A DNA stretch of 64,000 nucleotides from Furcasterigmium furcatum (Eukaryota > Ascomycota > Sordariomycetes > Glomerellales > Plectosphaerellaceae). The notes under the pieces are model-generated. The model ran no database searches and was not told the origin of the DNA. It saw only the letters and a program-made list of their open reading frames with translations. Made by a program: the position numbers and the translations under genes. Shown here in pieces: positions 45,409 through 57,456 of the stretch; within the stretch, counting starts at the first letter, position 1; each line of letters begins with the position of its first letter. The stretch covers positions 3,383,626 to 3,447,625 of the forward strand of contig BCIA01000002.1 in assembly GCA_001599815.1 (NCBI GenBank). Reading direction: 5' to 3'.

Positions 45409-48400
45409 ATGGGAGCTCAGGAGATCGAGCCCGCGGGGCAGAAGTCAACCCAATATCAACATCCCTCTGAGAACTCGGCCTCGACAAGTACACTCGCCGA
45501 GAAAGGCGCCAAAGGAGCCGAGAATGATCACCCAGACTTCGATCAGCAGATTGAGGCCGATATCCATCATCTGGCGAGGCGCTTGACGAGCCGTTCCGAA
45601 GCAGGGGATGACCGACACTTGTTCCCCCTGAAAGAAGACAGCCCGCTTGACCCCAACAGTTCACATTTCGACTCCAGAAAGTGGGCAAAGGCCTACTACC
45701 GATCGAGGACAACAGCATCTGATGGTACGGTCCCGCGAACCACCGGCGTGGCCTTCAAAGACCTCAACGTGTTCGGCTTTGGTACTGCCACGGACTATCA
45801 GAAGACCGTCGCCAACTCGGTCCTGGAGGGCGCCAACTTGCTTCGAAGCCTCGTCGGCCAGGGCAGAAAGGAGCGGGTCGATATCTTGCGCGACGTCGAG
45901 GGCGTTGTCCACGCTGGCGAGATGCTCTGCGTCCTGGGTCCTCCAGGGTCGGGCTGTTCTACGATGCTGCGGACAATCGCCGGAGACACGCATGGATTCC
46001 ATGTCAGCGACGGTGCCACGCTCAACTACCAAGGCATCCGACCCGAGCAGATGAAGAAGGAGTACCGCGGTGAAGCCATCTACACGGCCGAGGTCGACCA
46101 TCACTTCGCACATCTGACAGTCGGCGACACGCTCTACTTTGCAGCGCGGGCAAGGGCCCCGAAGCAAACTCCCGGCGGCCTTCCTCCTCGAGAATACTCC
46201 AAGCATCTGCGAGATGTCATCATGGCCATGTTTGGCATCTCTCACACCAAGAACACCCGCGTGGGTAACGACTTCGTCAGGGGAGTTAGTGGCGGCGAGA
46301 GGAAGCGAGTGACGATTGCTGAAGCGGCCTTGGGCTACTCGCCGATGCAGTGCTGGGACAACAGCACCCGAGGTCTCGACAGTGCCAACGCCATCGAGTT
46401 CTGTAGAACACTGCGCACTCAGTCAGATGTCATGGGCATCACCTCTTGCGTTGCGATTTACCAAGCGCCCCAGGCCGCATATGATGTGAGTTCACTGTCT
46501 CGATCCTCAAGGGCGAACACCCAAGCTGACCGGGATACTCATAGCTGTTCGACAAAGTCCTGGTTCTCTACGAAGGCCGTCAAATCTTCTTCGGAAAGGC
46601 TGGGGAGGCCAGGGCATACTTTGAAGGCCTTGGCTTCGTTTGCCCAGAGCAGCAAACCACGGCGGACTTCCTGACGTCCATGACGAGTCCTGTCGAGCGC
46701 GTTCTTCGCCCTGGCTGGGAAAACAAGACTCCTCGCACCGCAGACGACTTTGCTGCTGCTTGGAAGGCAAGCCAGCATCGCGCTCGCCTTTTGGAGGAGG
46801 TCGAGCGCTATGTCGACGATCATCCCTTCGATGGTCACCACCATGCGCGGTTCTTCGAGTCTCGCAGGCTCGACCAGTCCGATATGCAGCGCAAGCGCTC
46901 GCCTTTCAACCTGTCGTACGTGGAACAGGCACAGATCTGCTTCTGGAGATCTTGGACTCTCCTCAAGGGTGACCCGTCGATCCCCCTGACCATGCTCGTC
47001 TCCAACCTGTTTGAGGCGTTGATCATCAGCAGCATCTTCTACAACCTCCCGGCCAACACCACCAGCTTTTTCAGGCGCACCATCCTCCTCTTTTTCATCG
47101 TCCTTATCAACGCTTTCGGCAGCATCCTCGAGATTATGACATTGTACGAGAAACGGAAGATCGTCGAGAAGCATGCACGATACGCCTTCTACCATCCCAG
47201 CGCCGAAGCCATCGCGGCCATGGTATGCGACCTGCCCTATAAGATCACCAACGCTGTCATCTTGAACGTCACCTTATACTTCATGTGCAATCTTCGCCGG
47301 GAGCCTGGGGCGTTCTTCTTCTTCTTGCTCTTCTCCTTCGTCCTGACTCTGACGATGTCCAAACTCTTCCGTCTCATCGGCTCTGTCACCAAGTCCATGG
47401 CTCAGGCCATGGCCCCGGCATCGATCATCCTGCTCGTTCTTGTTCTCTACACTGGGTTTGCTATCCCTCCTTTATACATGCAAGTCTGGCTGGGCTGGTT
47501 GCGCTGGCTCAACCCCATGTTCTACGGCCTGGAGAGCGTCTTCCTCAACGAGTTCGTCGGCCGTAAATTCCCTTGCTCCGACTTCGTGCCTTCGGGACCT
47601 GGATACCTCTCGATTGGTTCCGATGCAAGAGTCTGTGCTGTTGCTGGCGCGGTACCGGGCGAGACTTCCGTCGATGGCGCTGCGTACTTGGAGGCATCGT
47701 TTGGCTTTGTCAACTCGCATCGCTGGAGGAACTTGGGCGTCATCATCGCCTACATGTTTCTCTTCCTGGCACTGCACCTCTTCGCCACCGAGTATGTTGC
47801 CTCGGAACGTTCCAAGGGAGAGGTCCTCGTCTTCACTCGGGAAGCCGTGAAGAAGAAGCAGCAGCATTCAAAGGGAACCGACGACGCAGAGCTTGGTGGC
47901 CCTGCCGCCGCGACTCAAGGGCAGAGGACCTCCGACAGTGATTCGGACGGCACGGCAGAGGTCGACAAGCAAACCAAGGTCTTCCACTGGAAGGATGTCT
48001 GCTATGATATCAAGATCAAGGGTGAGCCGCGCAGAATTCTGGATAACGTAGACGGATGGGTCAAACCCGGCACCTTGACGGCGCTCATGGTAAGTTCCTG
48101 GATTCTCAGGGGCCTGTCTCGCTTCTCAAGTGCTCAAAGCTGATCGTCATCAAACAGGGCGTCTCTGGTGCCGGCAAAACCACTCTCCTCGATGTCCTCG
48201 CCAGCAGAGTGACCATGGGCGTGATCACCGGCGAAATGCTTGTCGACGGACAGCAACGTGACTCCTCCTTCCAGCGCAAGACTGGCTATGTTCAGCAACA
48301 AGATCTTCACCTGCCCACCTCGACTGTGCGGGAAGCGTTGAACTTCAGCGCCCTCCTGCGGCAGCCTGCGCGGTATTCCAAGAACGAGAAGCTTGACTAC

Positions 48401-50124
48401 GTCGACACGGTTATCAAGCTCCTGAGCATGGAAGAATACTCCGAAGCTATCATCGGCTTTCCTGGAGAGGGCTTGAACGTTGAGCAACGCAAGAGGCTAA
48501 CTATCGGCGTCGAGCTGGCTGCCCGTCCCCAGCTTTTACTCTTCCTCGACGAGCCAACATCAGGTCTTGACAGCCAGACTTCCTGGTCTATCTGCAACCT
48601 CATGGAAAAGCTAACGAAGAGCGGCCAGGCGATCCTGTGCACGATCCATCAGCCTTCAGCTATGCTGTTCCAGAGGTTTGATCGACTTCTTCTGCTTGCA
48701 AAGGGGGGAAGGACTGTCTACTTTGGTGAGATCGGCCGCAATTCTGGCATCTTGATGGACTACTTCTCCCGCAACGGCGGTCCGGCTCTGCCAGCTGGGG
48801 CGAATCCTGCAGAGCATATGTTGGAGGTTATCGGAGCCGCGCCAGGCGCGCACACCGATATTGACTGGCCTTCTGTTTGGAGGGACTCCCCAGAGTACCG
48901 AGATGTCCAGAATGAGCTTGCGAGGCTGGCATCCACGCCTGTGTCGCGCTCTACGGCCCAGCAAGAGACGGACGATCCGTCGCAGTACAAGGAGTTCGCA
49001 GCGCCGTTCCCGATTCAACTGCGGGAGGTTACAACGCGCGTCTTCCAGCAGTTCTGGCGCAGCCCTAAGTTCATCTTCGCCAAGTTCGTCCTGTCAGCCG
49101 GCGCGGTATGTTGGCCCCTGAACCCCTTGGTGAGCCCCTGAGAGCCCAGCTAACACCAAACCGACAGGCTCTCTTCATTGGTCTCTCCATGATCAACGGC
49201 AACAACACGTTGCGCGGTCTCCAAAACCAGATGTTTGGGGTCTTTATTTTCTTGACAATCTTCGGCCAGGTCGTGGAGCAAGTGATGCCCTCCTTCTGCG
49301 AGCAGAGGACGCTGTACGAAGCTCGCGAGCGACCCTCAAAGTCGTACTCGTGGCAGTCATTCTTGATCGCCAACATCACAGTCGAGATCGCCTGGAACTC
49401 GGTATGTCATGTCTCCGTGAATTTCCTATAGCTCTTGCGCTCGACAGTCTTGCTGACACTTGCCGAAAAGCTCATGTCTGTTTTCTCCTTCATATGCTGG
49501 TACTATCCTATCGGCCTCTACCGCAACGCCGAGTGGACTGACCAGGTTCACTCCCGCGGCATCGCCATCTTCTTGCTGGTCTGGACATTCTTCATGTTCA
49601 CCAGCACCTTCGCCCACATGCTCATCGCCGGTCTGCCCAACCCCGACATTGCCGGCGGCATCATGAACCTCCTCTTCATCATGATGTTCGCGTTCTGCGG
49701 CATCCTGGCCGGGCCCGACACCCTCCCGGGTTTCTGGATCTTCATGTACCGCGTCAACCCCTTCACCTACATTGTCGACGGCTTCCTCGGCACCGCCCTG
49801 GCCAACGCCCCCGTGGAGTGCGCCTCCGGGGAGATCCTGACATTCGCTCCGCCTAACGGCAGCACCTGTGCCGGGTACATGGCCGACTTCATGGACAACG
49901 CCGGCGGCTATCTCGCGGGATCCTCAGGAGACAGCACCGAGGAGTGTCAGTTCTGCCCCATGAAGGACACCAACGCCTTCCTGGCCACGATCAACGTGGA
50001 CTTTGCGAACCGCTGGCGCAACTTTGGCCTGTTGTGGGCGTACATCATCTTCAACATCGCGGCGGCGGCATTCTTCTACTGGCTTGCCCGCGTCCCGAAG
50101 AACCGCAAGGTCAAGAAGGAGTAA
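45409..50124 (+). CDS. Full-size PDR-type ABC transporter (ABCG, multidrug efflux)
   Basis: Five exons (45409-46485, 46545-48089, 48158-49105, 49168-49401, 49471-50124) encode 1485 residues, typical of PDR/CDR pumps. The order is (NBD-TMD)x2. NBD1 has the Walker A variant GPPGSGCST, signature [13 protein letters not shown] and degenerate Walker [17 protein letters not shown]2 has canonical GVSGAGKTT, a divergent signature [17 protein letters not shown] and Walker [15 protein letters not shown]. This asymmetry is normal for the family. Each TMD has about six segments; the last includes [17 protein letters not shown]. Such pumps export azoles and other toxic compounds from the plasma membrane. 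The last intron has several AG choices. The one after GCTGAC...GAAAAG restores NSLMSVFSF. CCGCGG elements upstream suggest zinc-cluster control. Confidence 0.94.
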
Positions 50125-50561
50125 GATGGGTGCTCCTCTAAGCCGGCCGCTATCATTTTCTCGACTCGGGCTGCACTTCTCGTCGCTATGTTTTTCATTG
50201 TTTCGGAAACGTTTCTTAGCTCCTTCAGTTCCCTTCCTTTAAGACGGTTTAGAATATTATACATGCGATAGACATATGGCATCATTAGCCAATCATCTCA
50301 ACATAGAATGCCATGCTTAGGAGCACCAAGCAGCCATGTATACGACCCGAGAACGAACCTCTTTCCCGACACTTCGGAGTGTGATTTCCGAGTCGTTAAG
50401 CCTTCGTGGATATTATTGAGAAAAGAAGCGAAACCTCGCAATTCAGGAAACACCACAACATCAAACCCCTGTAATATTTCGCAACGGACAACTGGTCGCT
50501 GATCCGATCATCTTGTTCTGTTGTATCATAGGAACTCAAATACGCAATTTTTGGCAGCTTC
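50125..50561. other. Spacer between ABC transporter and tRNA-Thr
   Basis: This 437-bp spacer holds the 3' UTR of the transporter and the tRNA 5' flank. It is A/T-richer than its surroundings. No coding sequence is seen. Confidence 0.45.
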
Positions 50562-50692
50562 GCCGGAATGGCTCAGTGGTAGTGCGTAGAATCACCCATG
50601 CCCAAGCTGAATTTCCACTAACAAATCCCCAGGAGCGTCGCACTCGTACTGATGATATGCGAAGGCCCACGGTTCGATCCCGTGTTTCGGCA
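50562..50692 (+). tRNA. tRNA-Thr(CGT) with two introns, one in the D-loop
   Basis: The exons are 50562-50581, 50633-50648 and 50657-50692, giving a 72-nt tRNA. Acceptor stem: GCCGGAA pairs with TTTCGGC (one G-T), discriminator A. D-arm: GCTC/GAGC with loop AGTGGTA. Anticodon arm: TCGCA/TGCGA with loop C-T-CGT-A-A. T-arm: CACGG/CCGTG with loop TTCGATC. G1-C72, C2-G71 and anticodon CGT fit Thr identity. The A box TGGCTCAGTGG (50569-50579) and B box GGTTCGATCC (50671-50680) are intact, and a T5 terminator follows. A canonical 8-nt intron (50649-50656) follows A37. Its third-last base, G, can pair with C32 (the A-I pair). The 51-bp D-loop insert must also be removed. Without that step the D-stem cannot form properly. 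If it is not removed, this is a pseudogene. Confidence 0.82.
50582..50632 (+). other. Spliceosomal-type intron inside the tRNA D-loop (putative)
   Basis: This 51-bp insert starts GTGCGT and contains CACTAAC (50616-50622), a perfect fungal branch site whose branch A is 10 nt before the final AG. It ends TCCCCAG. Length and signals match the mRNA introns of neighbouring genes (48-70 bp). Exact GT-AG removal rebuilds a perfect D-arm and a 7-nt D-loop. No bulge-helix-bulge motif is obvious at its borders. Removal by the spliceosome is inferred. Confidence 0.65.
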
Positions 50693-50696
50693 TTCC

Positions 50697-50701
50697 TTTT
50701 T
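50697..50701 (+). terminator. RNA polymerase III terminator
   Basis: A T5 run begins 5 nt after the tRNA discriminator base, the usual place for Pol III termination. Confidence 0.8.
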
Positions 50702-51760
50702 GTAAAATTTTGCTGCCACCCCAAAACCTCTCCTTTTATCTCTGAAGAGCAATACGCCGTGTATTAAGGTGTTTGTTGCCTTGCCTCTTGCCTGCGATTG
50801 CATTGCGCAGGCTGTAACACTTTGCTGCGACTCGTGCACTCTTGCTAGGCATCAAAATGGTGGCTTATACCAAGGGGAGGGAGGAGGGCCTGATCTGTCT
50901 GCCTTTTGACTCGTACAACACTGAGGCAGAGAAGACGGGCGGCCCTGCTGCTGTTATTAATGAGGATCAACTCGGCCTAGATAACCTAGGACTAAACTAT
51001 TTTCATCTGTGCGTCAGGCGGCAGTGAACAGCAATACAAGTCGATCCCTGACGATAAATGCTTGGATGAGCACCGAGAAATGCGGTGAACCATGCGCCAG
51101 AATGGGGATCGAGGTGCATCGAAGGCACCTCGTCCTGATGGTGGGATGGCTGCATCTCGAGAAACCCAGGCTGGCAAAGCAGGCACAGGGGAAAAGGTGG
51201 CATTTCTCCTTGCAGCCGTCATTCCCATGGATTTTTTCCTACTATCGCCCGTTTGGAGATTAGTCGAGTCAGGTGGCACTGTGCTTGGCCGGTGCAGCGG
51301 CGCAGCGCTAGCAGACTACCACCGGATCCAGCGGGGCTGATGTTATGCAAGCCATGGCCAACACCGTGCCTCCCGCGCTCCCTCCCCCCCCTTTTGCTAG
51401 CGATAACAATTTTTTCGCGTCAGAGTCCCGTACTTCCAAGGGCGAGCTGGTTCCCCATCTCCGTTCTCATCCGTCCTTCCCACTCCCTCTACCCAAGGCC
51501 CCCAGACTGCCCGTGCTCCGCCGGCGCCCCATCGAATTCCAGCATCATCACCAGTGTAATTGCACTCCGGTCGTGCAGCACCACCACCCCAAACAACGAA
51601 AAATCGTCGCCCTCACCGACCCCGTCAATTGAGTTCAATCGCCACCACCACAACACGCCCCTTTCATCATATCCGATCGCGGATTTCATCTCGCACGATC
51701 GCTCCGGATTCGTTGGACATCCCGTTTTCCCCAAAAACGGATGTCGCTGCGACCTATGCT
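50702..51760. promoter_or_regulatory. Intergenic region upstream of EAF1
   Basis: About 1.06 kb separates the tRNA terminator from the EAF1 start. The second half (from about 51340) is C-rich, as expected for a fungal leader. A 61-codon frame at 50842-51027 has no recognisable features. Confidence 0.45.
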
Positions 51761-54700
51761 ATGACTGAGGTCGGGCCTGCCGACCGCACCAGGCTTTTGC
51801 GATCAAGACGCGATGAGTTCAAGTGCGTATTGACACCGTTGGATAGAGCTCGCTCGTCCGACTCGAATGATACCATTTTTGCCCTGCTGACGCATGCCAG
51901 TTCAATTGTGACATCGAGAAAGCGCAAGCTGCGCGAGCTCTACGATGTCGCGACACCCGACCATGGCGGCCCCAACGCCGCCTCCGCCAACTACGACGCG
52001 CCGACCCCGTCCCAGGCCGAGCTGCAGTTCTTGCACCACTGCGATATACTCAAGTACGTCCGACCATCTGAAATAAATACCCTGCCCGGATACTCCCCGC
52101 CTCGCGCGACGCTTTCGCGTCGTCGGCATGTCACTAACACGCTGTAGGAGCGGCCACTTCGACAACAAGAACCTCCCGGTACTGCCTCGACTCAAGCACA
52201 TCGTGCTAGAACGAACGGTAAAAGCTACGGGCTTTGACTCCCCGACGCCGTCTACTGCGACACCAAGTCCCGGCGTCGAAGATGCGCAACTGCAAACGAA
52301 ACCGAATGTCGTTCCTGTCAAGGTCTCGTCCCCGAGCCCGCCCGTTCAGAATGGAGTTGCGCAACCAGCGACCGTGCCTTCTACTCTTCCCGTACCTCCC
52401 GAACCTGGTGCTCATCAATCACCATCGCCCGCTCGCCCTGCTACGCCCAGTCAAAGAGAAGCAGCACTACCTCACACTCCCCAGCCCGTTGCGCCGCCAG
52501 TCGCGTCGCCTCCGACCTCTCAGCAAGAAGCCATGGATATACAGCTAGGCGTGGAGAACGGCGTTAAAGCTGGCGCCTCGGAGGACACAACGATGAAAGA
52601 TGCCGGAACCCCAGAACCTGTTGGATCCAAGCCTGGCAAGGGCGCAGCAACAGCAAACCCGGACCTGCCAGCGCCGCCAGCGTCAGATCAGCAACCCGAA
52701 GCTGCTGCGGTCCCCGCCAAACTGCCGAAGGGGGCCCTCAAACCCGCTGATGTGTACTCTTCGCCTGCGTCGACAGCCCCGACGGTCACCACACCTGCTG
52801 TTCGCGACATCTCCACAGACACGAGCCCCGATCACGATGCGGTACGACAAGCAGAGCAGATCGGCAGCACGGAAGACGCAGGGGACGATGCGGATTCTGT
52901 CAAGAGGAAGCCGGACGTGGAGCTTTCTGAGAGTGCCGGAGACGAAGGAGACAAGTCGGAACCTCGAATTTTGGATGGCCCAGAAGCTCAGCTCTTGCAA
53001 GAGTCAATGAGCGTCGATGCTGCAAAAGCCTCTTCGCCCGTTAAGGTTGCGCCAGGCAGTCCACCCGACGCTGTTCCCACCGCCGAGAAAGAGAATCTTA
53101 TTGAGAAGGAGGCTGAACAAGTGGCCGACCCATCCAAGGACACCTCCATGGAAACGGACGCGAAGGAAATCCCGGACAGCCAAGATTCTGCGGCAGACCG
53201 AATGGATGTTGACCCTCCCGCGAAGAAGGATGACGCCCACCTCACCACACAGGCACCTGGCACTACGGTTGATCTGCCCGAGTCGACGCCTCATACACCA
53301 ACCTCTTCACACCCGCCCACAGATGTAGCACAGGTTTCTCAGAGGATCACCCGTGTTTCCAGCGGCGCGATGCGACAAAAGTCGGTGTCCGAGATTCTGG
53401 GAGAGACTCCTCGCCCCATATCTGTGGACAAGACGGCTACCGCCGATATTACTGCCTCGTTGACCCCGATCACTTCAACGCCGCAGTCTCCCACCCTTCG
53501 GCCGAGAAGTGGCCCCAGCCGACGCAAGGACAAGTCGAAGGGCCAGGTTTCTGCAGTGGTGTTCGGCAAACCCCATAAACCTGCCTCGGACCGCTCCATT
53601 TTCCCCAAGGAGCACAAACAGGACGGTTTCCTGCCCACGGACGACTATTTCACCCCTTTGTTTGTGCAGGGCTTTACACAAGCCTCGAAATGGATGAAGC
53701 CGATAGAGGTTGTCCTCAACCAGGCACACAAGACTGTTTCTACGGCAGACTCGAACATTGCCTTGCAAGATAACCAGGCATGCCGTGTGCTTCGCCGTGT
53801 TTACAACTTGCAGCAGCAGGATAAGTGGCTCTTGCGACAACCGAAGAGGTGCCACGAACCTGCACGGCAAGAGACGCATTGGGATGTACTTCTGCAAGAA
53901 GTCAAGTGGATGCGGACTGATTTTCGCGAGGAGCGCAAGTGGAAGATGGCGCTCGCAAGAAAACTGGCTAGCGAATGCGCCGACTGGGTCAACTCGAGTG
54001 AAGAGGAGCGCAAGGCCATGCAGGTCCAGGCGGTGATCCCACCGAAACCGCAAAAGGCAGACGGCGACGCCCTGATGGCCGATGCCGATCAAGACATTCC
54101 CGCGACGCAGCCGACACCGGAACTCATCGCCGGCGACGCCGCTTCCCCGGAACATCTAGATGAGCTTCGGGACGACGTTCTAGAGACGGTGGCCCCTTCT
54201 GCTATCTTTGCCCTGCACGAGGACGACGTGGTGTTCCCGCTCCGCAGCTCACCGGCCACTGATCTCTTGCTCGAGGAGCTGCCCCTGTACGGCGCACCCC
54301 TCAAGGTGCCGAGCACTCACTTCCCCGCCCTTGACTTTGACCCAGACGCGCACTGGAAGCGGCCGGCACTCCCTTTGAACAAGTATGTCGAGGGCGAGTT
54401 GAGGCTGAAGTCTGACGGACCGCCCCGAAAGCGAAGCCGCTACGACTATGAGCAGGAAGATGAGGACGTCGAAGAGGTCATTTTCGGGGACCAGGGAGCC
54501 AGCAAAGCCCACTTGCCACCTCGCAGCACGGAGGTCGCGCTGTTCAACCCGGAGATGAAACCGATCAGGGACCGTCTGCACGCCAGCCACCAGTTCCGAC
54601 CCCCCGCGGAGTATAACATGCCCACTCAATCTTTCTACGAGTGTCGATATGCGTCACACTGGACCATGTCCGAGGATGAGGAGTTGAAGGACCTCGTACG

Positions 54701-56701
54701 GCAGTACTCCTACAACTGGTCCTTCATCTCTAGCATCGTCAGCCCGAACAGTCTGTACACCTCCGGTGCCGAGAGACGGACTCCGTGGGAATGCTTTGAG
54801 CGATGGATCAGCCTGGAGGGTCTGCCGTCCGACATGCAAAAGACGCAGTACTTCAAGTCGTATCAAAATAGGATTGATGCGGCGCAGCGCGTCATCATGC
54901 AGCAGAATCATCTCGCACAGCAACAGCACCAACAGCAGCAGCAGCAGCAGCAACAGCAAGGCTCCGGCTCGAATGCTCCCACGACACCTGTTCCCAGGAG
55001 GCGACCATCCACACCCGTAAGGGTCGAGAGAAGGCGGCAGCAGAAACATCTGGCCATCTTCGACGCCTTTAGGAAGCTTGCCAAGAAGCGCGAGGCTGCA
55101 GCACAAAAACAGCAGCATGCTACGCAGACAGCAGCCATGCGAAAGCCCAACGAGGCGGCCCAGCCCAGAGGCTCGATTAAGACACCAAGAGACTACAGCT
55201 TGATGAGATGGGAGCGTGATCAAGCCCTCGCTGAGAAGGTGGCCCAGTTCCACCAGCGTCAAGAGAATCAGCGAAAGGTAAAACCCCCTGAACACATGAA
55301 CTTTCGGCATTGACACTAACAAAATACACACAGGCTCTCCTCCAACAAGCTCGTGCTCAGGGTCAGAACGGCCAGGTACCAGGCACTCCCGGCGGAGCCG
55401 CTCAAGGCGCTCCGAACGGCGCGGCGCAGCTCAACATGGCCCGACCAAATGTTCCTGGCCAGCTCGCTGCCGGTCAAGGACGTGGTCGCGTTCCCATGCA
55501 AGTCCCTCAAGCTGGCATGGTGCCCGGACAGAATCAGATGGGTGGGCTTGTACCCCCGATGATGAACGGTGCCAACGCCGCCCAGATGCAGGCTGCTGTC
55601 CTGCAAGCGCAGCAACAGAACAGGCTTCCGATACAGAACCAGCAGCAAGCCGAAGTCATGTTGCAGGCTCGCCGCATCTCGGAACAGCAACGACATGCCG
55701 TTCAACAGCTGCAACAGCAGCAACAGGCTCAGCAGCACCTCGGTGGTCAGCAGATGCACCAGCAGGGAACTCCAAACCCGTCGCATTCACCGCCGAACAT
55801 GCGGCCAAACATGCCGGTCATGAATGGCGTCAATGGCGCTAATGGTGTCAACATCAACGGCGTTAACCAGCAGAACTACATGGCCAACGCGAATGCGCAG
55901 GCCATGATGGTGTCCTACAACCCAACCAACGCTGGCAATGTGTCAACGCCTCCTGCTAACGGCTTGCACATGCCCAACGGGCCTGCCGGATCACCTCGGG
56001 CACCTGGTGCTGCTCATCCCCAAAACACTATCGCCGCCCATATCGCCGCGTTGGAGGCCCAGTTCCGGCAGAAGAACCCGAATCTGAGCCAACAGGAAGC
56101 GCACAGGATGGCGCAGGAGCATATTACGAGGGTGATGATGCAACGCCAGAATCTGTCGCAGTCTGCGATGAATGCGGCAGCAGGGGGCGCTGGTAATAAC
56201 GGCAGCGTACCCTCGCCGAGCATGGGTAATGGCATGGTCGCGACACCCAGCCCTCACCAGTACGCAGCTCTTCTCCGCCAGCAACAGCAGCAACAGGCCG
56301 CAACGGCTGCTGCACAGAACGCTCAACACCCGAGCCCTCCGCAGCAGCAACCGCAGCATCGTTCTCCTCAACCTCCTCAAGCGACACAGGCACAGCACCA
56401 CCAGCAGATGTCCCCGCCGCAACAGCAGCAAGCCCAGGGGACCCCCCAGCCGCAGCAGCAGCAACTGCCTCAGCGAGCTACTCCGCAACAGGCCTCGCCG
56501 CCGCCACCTCAGCCTCAACAGCAACAGTCGGCCCAGGCCCAGGCTCAGGTGCAAGCTCAGCTTCAGGCCCAGGCTCAGGCTCAAGCCCAGGCCCAGGCGC
56601 AAGCTCAGGCACAAGCTCAGGCGCAAGCCCAGGCACAAGCCTTGCAGCAGCAGCATCAGCGGCAAGCCAGCGGAAGCGTGACGCCATCTGCAAGCGGCTG
56701 A
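51761..56701 (+). CDS. EAF1: NuA4 scaffold subunit Eaf1/Vid21 (HSA and Myb/SANT domains)
   Basis: Three exons (51761-52053, 52148-55277, 55334-56701) encode 1596 residues. The N-terminus (DRTRLLRSRRDEF ... KRKLRELYDVAT ... ELQFLHHCDIL) matches Vid21 of filamentous fungi. A long disordered acidic region follows. The HSA domain, which binds actin/Arp4, lies at about 670-715 (HWDVLLQEVKWMRTDFREE ... RKLASECADWV). The SANT/Myb domain lies at about 933-985 (HWTMSEDEELKDLVRQYSYNW ... PWECFERWISL). A polyQ tract lies near 1020. The last exon is Q/A-rich, ending in (QA)n repeats. Eaf1 is the assembly platform of the NuA4 histone H4/H2A acetyltransferase in the nucleus. The start is the first ATG in the exon-1 frame. 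Both introns have consensus donors (GTACGT, GTAAAA). Confidence 0.92.
56530..56642 (+). repeat. Hexameric Gln-Ala coding repeat
   Basis: About 18 copies of a 6-bp unit (GCNCAG or GCNCAA) encode alternating Ala-Gln near the C-terminus of Eaf1. One Val and one Leu interrupt the array. Synonymous third bases vary, so it is not a fresh expansion, but length polymorphism is likely. Confidence 0.8.
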
Positions 56702-57456
56702 GGTGGCATGACGGGACCAGCGCGCCCACCTCTATCGCTTTAGCCGAAATATTGCACATACTTGCCTCTCACCACTCCCAACTCTTCATCCAAGCCCCTG
56801 GAATGGTACACTTTGGAACCAGGTCGGCCCTGGTATGCAAGCGCGAAACAGATGGGACAGGGGGCATGGACCAAAGGGTCATATCAGTCAGTTTTGAGCA
56901 ATCACCCAACAAACAGCGGTGAGAAATACATACACATTGTAATAGTACACCAACCGAGCGAGCGTATCTATGTAAACGTGATCTATGACCAATCTCGAGC
57001 TCGAGATCTACAATCTAATTCAAGCCCTCGGCCCGTCGAGAGTCAAACATCCCATCATCTTGCCGTTTGTGGAACGTGGTTTCTGTTACCGAGCACTTGG
57101 TATCTGACCCGTCGTTAAGTATGCATCGTGAGTAATACACTGGATACAACACATGTAATGAATTGGCTGCTGGCCAGTCAAATTCTATAGACCAAGGGAG
57201 ACAACCGAGCCCAACCCTCTCATCGGAATCCAACCGATGGGGTGGCGGCATGCAAATCGAAGAGAAGGAGCAATAAAGACTATCAAAACTCCATAAACGC
57301 CACATGATGCTCGTGGACCGGCCGTTAGCTGATCTCGTTTCCTTTGCGTGCAGCCCTGCTGGGCCTGTCATCTGCTCTCCAAGCCCGTCCGAGGTACATA
57401 CACCATTCTTGGGACTGCTCGGGACGTCGACGACGCTTCGAGCACCCAGTACCCGC
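56702..57456. other. Convergent intergenic region, EAF1 / NHX1
   Basis: This is 755 bp of 3' flank shared by two converging genes. It is A/T-richer than the coding regions, with ACATACACATTGTAATAG-like patches fitting 3' UTR signals. No gene or RNA is seen. Confidence 0.4.

Noticed and set aside
50584..50660. Alternative tRNA fold using GCGTA/TATGC as the anticodon stem
   Set aside because: It gives a loop without T33, a seven-base variable loop and a mismatched D-stem. The fold with TCGCA/TGCGA is perfect and has Thr identity bases.
50842..51027. 61-codon frame downstream of the tRNA
   Set aside because: Short, unrecognised and unsupported by context.
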